From: Chloroflexota bacterium
GTDB lineage: Bacteria > Chloroflexota > Anaerolineae > 4572-78 > J111
Assembly: GCA_003694775.1 (NCBI GenBank)
Contig: RFJV01000142.1
Span: forward strand, 1 to 7,606
Reading direction: 5' to 3'
Length of the DNA: 7,606 nt
Positions 4,418-7,606 of the stretch are shown piece by piece. Each line of letters opens with the position of its first letter. The stretch's first letter is position 1. The notes under the pieces were generated by a model. It worked only from the letters and a program-made list of their open reading frames with translations. It did not search any database and was not told the DNA's origin. Made by a program: the position numbers and the translations under genes.

Positions 4418-6118
4418 ATGCCAAAAACGATATTTCAAGAACAAACCATCGAAGATAGTCTGTTGGGGATACCCTTCTTTAAGGGCCTGCCGCGCCACGC
4501 TCTTAAGGCTATCGCCAGCAAGCTCAGACGGGTAGCGCTGGAAAAAGGGGCCGTTGTCTTCACCGAAAACAGCCTGGGCGATTCGATGTACCTGATTGAA
4601 TCGGGGCAGGTAAAGGTATCGGTTACCGCGGAGGATAGTCAGAAAGAGAAAATCATCAATTATCTGGGGCCTGGCAATTTCTTTGGTGAAATGGCCTTAC
4701 TGCTGAACCAGCGCCGGACGGCAACCGTCACCGTCACCATCGACGCCGAACTGCTGGTTCTGCACAAAAAGGATTTTGACGAACTGCTGGCCGAATACCC
4801 GGAAATTTCCCTGCAAATCACCCGCGAATTGAGCCGTCGGCTGAGCGATGTGGTGACAGAAATCAAGCGCCGCCCCGGCTACGCCCTGACCGCCGTTATC
4901 GGCGATGAGGCCTGGAGGCTGGCCGAAGAAGTGCACCGCCTGACCCGTCAGCGGGTGGTGCTGTACAATATCACCGGCAAGAGTCTGGCGGACCGGGTAA
5001 AATCGGCTTTTCAGCAAGACAGTCTGGCTGTTCTGGAAGACCACCCAGACCTGACCAGCGATGACCTGGTGGATATGCTGAGCAACCTGATGGAGCAGTA
5101 CGATTGGGTGCTGGTCGGTGTGCCGGAAACTTACTCCGAGGTGAATGCCAAAGCTCTGCGTCTGGCCCGTGCCCTGGCTGTCTTCCCCGGCCATACGCCG
5201 GAGTGGGTCGGCGAGGCGTTTGAGGGGCCGGTTTTTCCCTGCGATGGCAGTGACGAAGCCGTAGGGCGGATTGCCCGCAAAATTACTGCTCGTGTGGTCG
5301 GACTGGCCCTGTCCAGCGGCGGGGCACGGGGGATTGCCCACGTGGGCGTTCTGCAAACCCTCATTGAGGCCGGTATCCCCATTGATATGGTGGCCGGAAC
5401 CAGCGCCGGCTCCCTGTTTGGCGGGCTGTATGTGTGCGGCAAAACCCCGGCGGAAATCGCCGATTTTGCCCGCAACCTGCCCCGGCTCATCAGCCTGAAG
5501 AGCGGCTTGTGGGACCCCAAGTTCAAACGCCCCTGGGACGGCCTGATAAAGGGCGACCGCACCCGGCGTTTCCTGGACCGGCAGTTCAATCACGCCACTT
5601 TTGCCGACACCCGGATTCCGTTCTACGTGGTGGCCGCGGATGTGATGGCCGGTGAGGAAGTCGTTTTTGAATCCGGCCCCCTTGCCGACGCGGTACGGGC
5701 CAGCATTGGTATCATTGGGATTTTTTCTCCCTACCGGCTCAATGGCCGCTACCTGATTGACGGCGGCGCGGTCAATCCGGTCCCGGCCAGTGTGCTGGCC
5801 GAAAAAGGGGCCAACATCATTATCGCTTCCAGCGTGATTCCTTCTCTGGAGGAGGAGCGCCTCCGCGGGCAGACCTCCATCTACCGGCAGATGAAGCCGC
5901 TGAATTTTCTCGGTGTGCTGAGCAACATGATGTCTATTATGGAGCGCGAAATTGTCAAAACCCGGATGACGGATGTGGATGTGCTCATCAAGCCTCAGGT
6001 TGGGCTGTTCACGGCGATGGATTATGAGCGGGCAGATGCGTTTATCAAGCTGGGACAGGAGGCCGCGGCCCAGCAGGTCGAAAAAATTCAGGCTCTGATT
6101 CTCAGCGGGTCAGACTGA
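4418..6118 (+). CDS. Cyclic-nucleotide-binding patatin-like phospholipase (NTE-like domain order)
   Basis: 566 residues, three parts. Residues about 14-140 are a CRP-type cyclic-nucleotide-binding domain; the phosphate-binding cassette FGEMALLLNQRRTATV (89-104) keeps the Glu91 and Arg-Thr expected for ligand binding. Residues about 155-290 resemble the linker that precedes the esterase domain in human neuropathy target esterase (RQRVVLYNITG 178-187, YDWVLVGVPE 228-237). Residues about 293-555 are patatin: oxyanion-hole SSGGARG (299-305), nucleophile motif GTSAG with Ser329, and DGG with Asp448, a complete Ser-Asp dyad. Such enzymes hydrolyse acyl chains from phospholipids or lysophospholipids, so this is probably a ligand-gated membrane-lipid hydrolase in the cytoplasm or at the inner membrane face. 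No membrane helix is evident, unlike eukaryotic NTE. The start ATG has a weak ribosome-binding site and a strong promoter upstream. The stop overlaps the next gene's possible start (TGATG), implying translational coupling. The substrate and whether the ligand is cAMP or cGMP cannot be told. Confidence 0.95.
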   Translation: MPKTIFQEQTIEDSLLGIPFFKGLPRHALKAIASKLRRVALEKGAVVFTENSLGDSMYLIESGQVKVSVTAEDSQKEKIINYLGPGNFFGEMALLLNQRRTATVTVTIDAELLVLHKKDFDELLAEYPEISLQITRELSRRLSDVVTEIKRRPGYALTAVIGDEAWRLAEEVHRLTRQRVVLYNITGKSLADRVKSAFQQDSLAVLEDHPDLTSDDLVDMLSNLMEQYDWVLVGVPETYSEVNAKALRLARALAVFPGHTPEWVGEAFEGPVFPCDGSDEAVGRIARKITARVVGLALSSGGARGIAHVGVLQTLIEAGIPIDMVAGTSAGSLFGGLYVCGKTPAEIADFARNLPRLISLKSGLWDPKFKRPWDGLIKGDRTRRFLDRQFNHATFADTRIPFYVVAADVMAGEEVVFESGPLADAVRASIGIIGIFSPYRLNGRYLIDGGAVNPVPASVLAEKGANIIIASSVIPSLEEERLRGQTSIYRQMKPLNFLGVLSNMMSIMEREIVKTRMTDVDVLIKPQVGLFTAMDYERADAFIKLGQEAAAQQVEKIQALILSGSD

Positions 6119-7425
6119 TGAACGGGTGTCTCCAGGAAAGGCAAATGGTCCCTTCCGGCAAAATGGATATGGATGCAGACAACCTTCAGCGGCAGTTCAG
6201 CCGGCTTCAGTCAGACCTGCAGAAAGCCAGGGATAGAATCTCTGCCTTGCAGGTCATCCACGAGGTAGCGGCCTCACTGACCAGCGAGCTGAACCTGTCG
6301 CCGCTGTTGAAAAAAATTCTGGCCCAGGCCGTCGCCGTGATGGAGGCGTCGGCGGGGTCGTTGTTATTGTGGGACGAAGCGACCGATGAGCTAGAGTTCG
6401 CCGTGGTGGAAGGCGGCGGCGGCGAGAATCTGGTCGGCGTACGGATGGGGCGGGATAAGGGGATTGCCGGCTGGGTGGCAACCCACCGCGAGCCGTTGAT
6501 TGTGGACGATGTGTCTGCGGACTGGCGCTACTACCCGGATATTGGGGAGGCGGTCAATTTCAAGCCGACATCCTTGCTGTGTGTCCCGATGATTTCGCAT
6601 AATCGTCTAATTGGCGTTCTGCAGGTTATGCACCACCTGCCGGGGCGCTATTTTGAGGAAGCCGACCGCCAGCTGTTGACGACCTTTGCCCACCATGCCG
6701 CCATCGCCATTGAAAATGCCCGGCTGTACCAGAGCCTCAAGGAAGAACGGGACCACCTTGTGGCGGTTGAGGAAGAAGTCCGCAAGCGATTGGCCCGCGA
6801 CCTGCACGACGGCCCCACCCAACTGCTGGCTTCGGTAGTGATGAGCCTGTCTTTTATCCGGCAGTTGCTGGACGGCGCGTCGGACCTGGCTACGTCCGAA
6901 CTGGAGCAGTCGCTGGCAACGGCAGAACTGGCCCTGAAACAGCTCCGGGGACTGCTGTTCGACCTGCGTCCGGTGATTCTGGAAACGCAGGGGCTGGTGC
7001 CGGCGCTGGAAATTTACGCCGAGCGGTTGCGCGAAACGGAAGGCTTGAACATTACCCTGGATATTGGCGACAATCTGGGCCGGTTATCGCCGCGGGCGGA
7101 AAAGGCTGTGTTTTCTATTGTTCAGGAGGCCGTGACCAATGCCCGCAAGCACGCCGACCCTCACTGCGTTGCGGTCACTCTGCGCCTGGACCGGGATGCG
7201 GATACTTTTACCGTGCAGGTGATGGATGACGGGGTGGGGTTCGATGTGGAGCAGGTGAGAAACCAGTACGGCAAGCAGGGTAATCTGGGGTTGGTGAATA
7301 TGGACGAGCGGGCCGAGATGGTCAACGGTACGCTTCAGCTCCGGTCAGAACAGGGGGTTGGCACGACCGTCACCCTGACCATTCCGTACAGGGAAAATTC
7401 TCTGGAAGCAGAACAGGACACGTAA
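6118..7425 (+). CDS. Soluble GAF-domain sensor histidine kinase, NarL/HisKA_3 type
   Basis: 435 residues if it begins at the ATG that overlaps the upstream TGA by one base. ATG 6145 (residue 10) is an alternative with a better ribosome-binding site, AGGAAAG at 6134-6140. Residues about 22-48 are a likely coiled coil. A GAF domain spans about 58-202 (SAGSLLLWD 78-86, GIAGWVATHREPLIVDDV 115-132, SLLCVPM 152-158, IGVLQV 165-170). A short helix leads to the HisKA_3 dimerisation domain, RKRLARDLHDGPTQLLA (222-238), with phospho-acceptor His230. The HATPase domain has an N-box around Asn341 (QEAVTNARKHA), a G-box DDGVGFD (370-376) and GNLGLVNMDERA (388-399), followed by GVGTTVTLTIP. No membrane helix or periplasmic sensor is seen, so it should sense a cytoplasmic small molecule, redox state or gas through GAF. 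NarL-type kinases usually pair with a LuxR-type response regulator; none is adjacent within the window. Coupling to the lipase gene suggests shared control or output. Confidence 0.95.
   Translation: MNGCLQERQMVPSGKMDMDADNLQRQFSRLQSDLQKARDRISALQVIHEVAASLTSELNLSPLLKKILAQAVAVMEASAGSLLLWDEATDELEFAVVEGGGGENLVGVRMGRDKGIAGWVATHREPLIVDDVSADWRYYPDIGEAVNFKPTSLLCVPMISHNRLIGVLQVMHHLPGRYFEEADRQLLTTFAHHAAIAIENARLYQSLKEERDHLVAVEEEVRKRLARDLHDGPTQLLASVVMSLSFIRQLLDGASDLATSELEQSLATAELALKQLRGLLFDLRPVILETQGLVPALEIYAERLRETEGLNITLDIGDNLGRLSPRAEKAVFSIVQEAVTNARKHADPHCVAVTLRLDRDADTFTVQVMDDGVGFDVEQVRNQYGKQGNLGLVNMDERAEMVNGTLQLRSEQGVGTTVTLTIPYRENSLEAEQDT
6134..6140 (+). promoter_or_regulatory. Internal ribosome-binding site supporting an alternative kinase start at 6145
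   Basis: AGGAAAG at 6134-6140 precedes ATG 6145 with a good spacer (7 bases from AGGA). The ATG at 6118 has no clear site in front of it but sits in a TGATG overlap that allows reinitiation. Nothing conserved lies in the first nine residues, so protein function is the same either way. Confidence 0.5.
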
Positions 7426-7428
7426 GCC

Positions 7429-7606
7429 ATGGCAAACTCCTTTTTCCTTCGATTACTCCTGGGACATCTCATCGGTGATTTCATTCTTCAGCCTTACTGG
7501 CTGGTGCTGGCAAAGCGTTCCGGCTGGAAAGGTCTCATCATCCACGTGGGGGTGGTCACGTTTATCACGGCCATTCTGGTATGGGCCGTGATTCCCGGCT
7601 GGTGGA
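7429..7606 (+). CDS. DUF3307 family membrane protein (5' part, cut by window end)
   Basis: The ATG at 7429 follows the kinase stop by three bases (TAA GCC ATG). The 59 codons present read through to the window edge with no stop. The N-terminus contains LLLGHLIGDFILQPYWL (9-25), with His13, Asp17 and Gln21, matching the opening motif of DUF3307 (PF11750) as I recall it. A second hydrophobic stretch lies at about 36-55 (GLIIHVGVVTFITAILVWAV). DUF3307 proteins are small multi-helix membrane proteins of unknown biochemical role. No separate promoter or strong ribosome-binding site is visible; GGACACG at 7417-7423 is the nearest purine-rich sequence, so translation is probably coupled to the kinase. 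It is the third member of the apparent operon. The C-terminal part lies beyond the window. Confidence 0.85.
   Translation, partial: MANSFFLRLLLGHLIGDFILQPYWLVLAKRSGWKGLIIHVGVVTFITAILVWAVIPGWW

Noticed and set aside
4697..5593. Minus-strand frame (298 codons) opposite the patatin gene
   Set aside because: It is the shadow of a GC-rich gene with intact catalytic motifs; the translated product has no family features.

Overview
The window is a moderately GC-rich, gene-dense piece of bacterial chromosome. It has five complete protein genes, one gene cut by the right edge, and two AT-rich, repeat-filled non-coding stretches. The best taxonomic guess is a Chloroflexota (Anaerolineae-like) bacterium. 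The reasons are a zinc-ribbon protein anchored by one membrane helix, an N-terminal 'AWLWL' TPR module on a YkuD enzyme, a DUF3307 membrane protein, and short AT-rich simple-sequence repeats between genes. This is inferred from protein style, not from a marker gene. No rRNA, tRNA, CRISPR, transposase or phage gene is visible.

Left block (1-2407, + strand): a tandem-repeat leader (1-78) appears to supply the promoter for an MltG/YceG-family endolytic murein transglycosylase (89-1261). Ten bases later comes a membrane-anchored protein with three zinc ribbons and an extracytoplasmic four-cysteine domain (1272-2357). A strong intrinsic terminator (2381-2407) closes this two-gene unit. Convergent to it, on the minus strand, is a TPR/YkuD L,D-transpeptidase-like protein (2440-3918). 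The left half therefore holds two cell-wall enzymes, one that cleaves glycan strands and one of the peptide cross-linking family, plus an uncharacterised membrane protein.

Middle (3919-4417): a 499-base divergent intergenic region. It has an extended -10 promoter at each end, one for each flanking gene. Between them lie a perfect 28-bp palindrome, a 12-bp inverted-repeat pair, an 11-bp direct repeat, six 8-bp tandem units and a 28-bp near-identical direct repeat. It looks like a small non-autonomous repeat element or a REP-like cluster.

Right block (4418-7606, + strand): a tightly packed apparent operon. The first gene encodes a cyclic-nucleotide-binding/patatin phospholipase that resembles the C-terminal half of neuropathy target esterase. 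It overlaps by one base a soluble GAF-domain NarL-type histidine kinase. Three bases further on is a DUF3307 membrane protein, truncated by the window. The likely theme is signal-controlled membrane-lipid metabolism: both complete proteins carry a small-molecule sensor domain. No response regulator is visible in the window.
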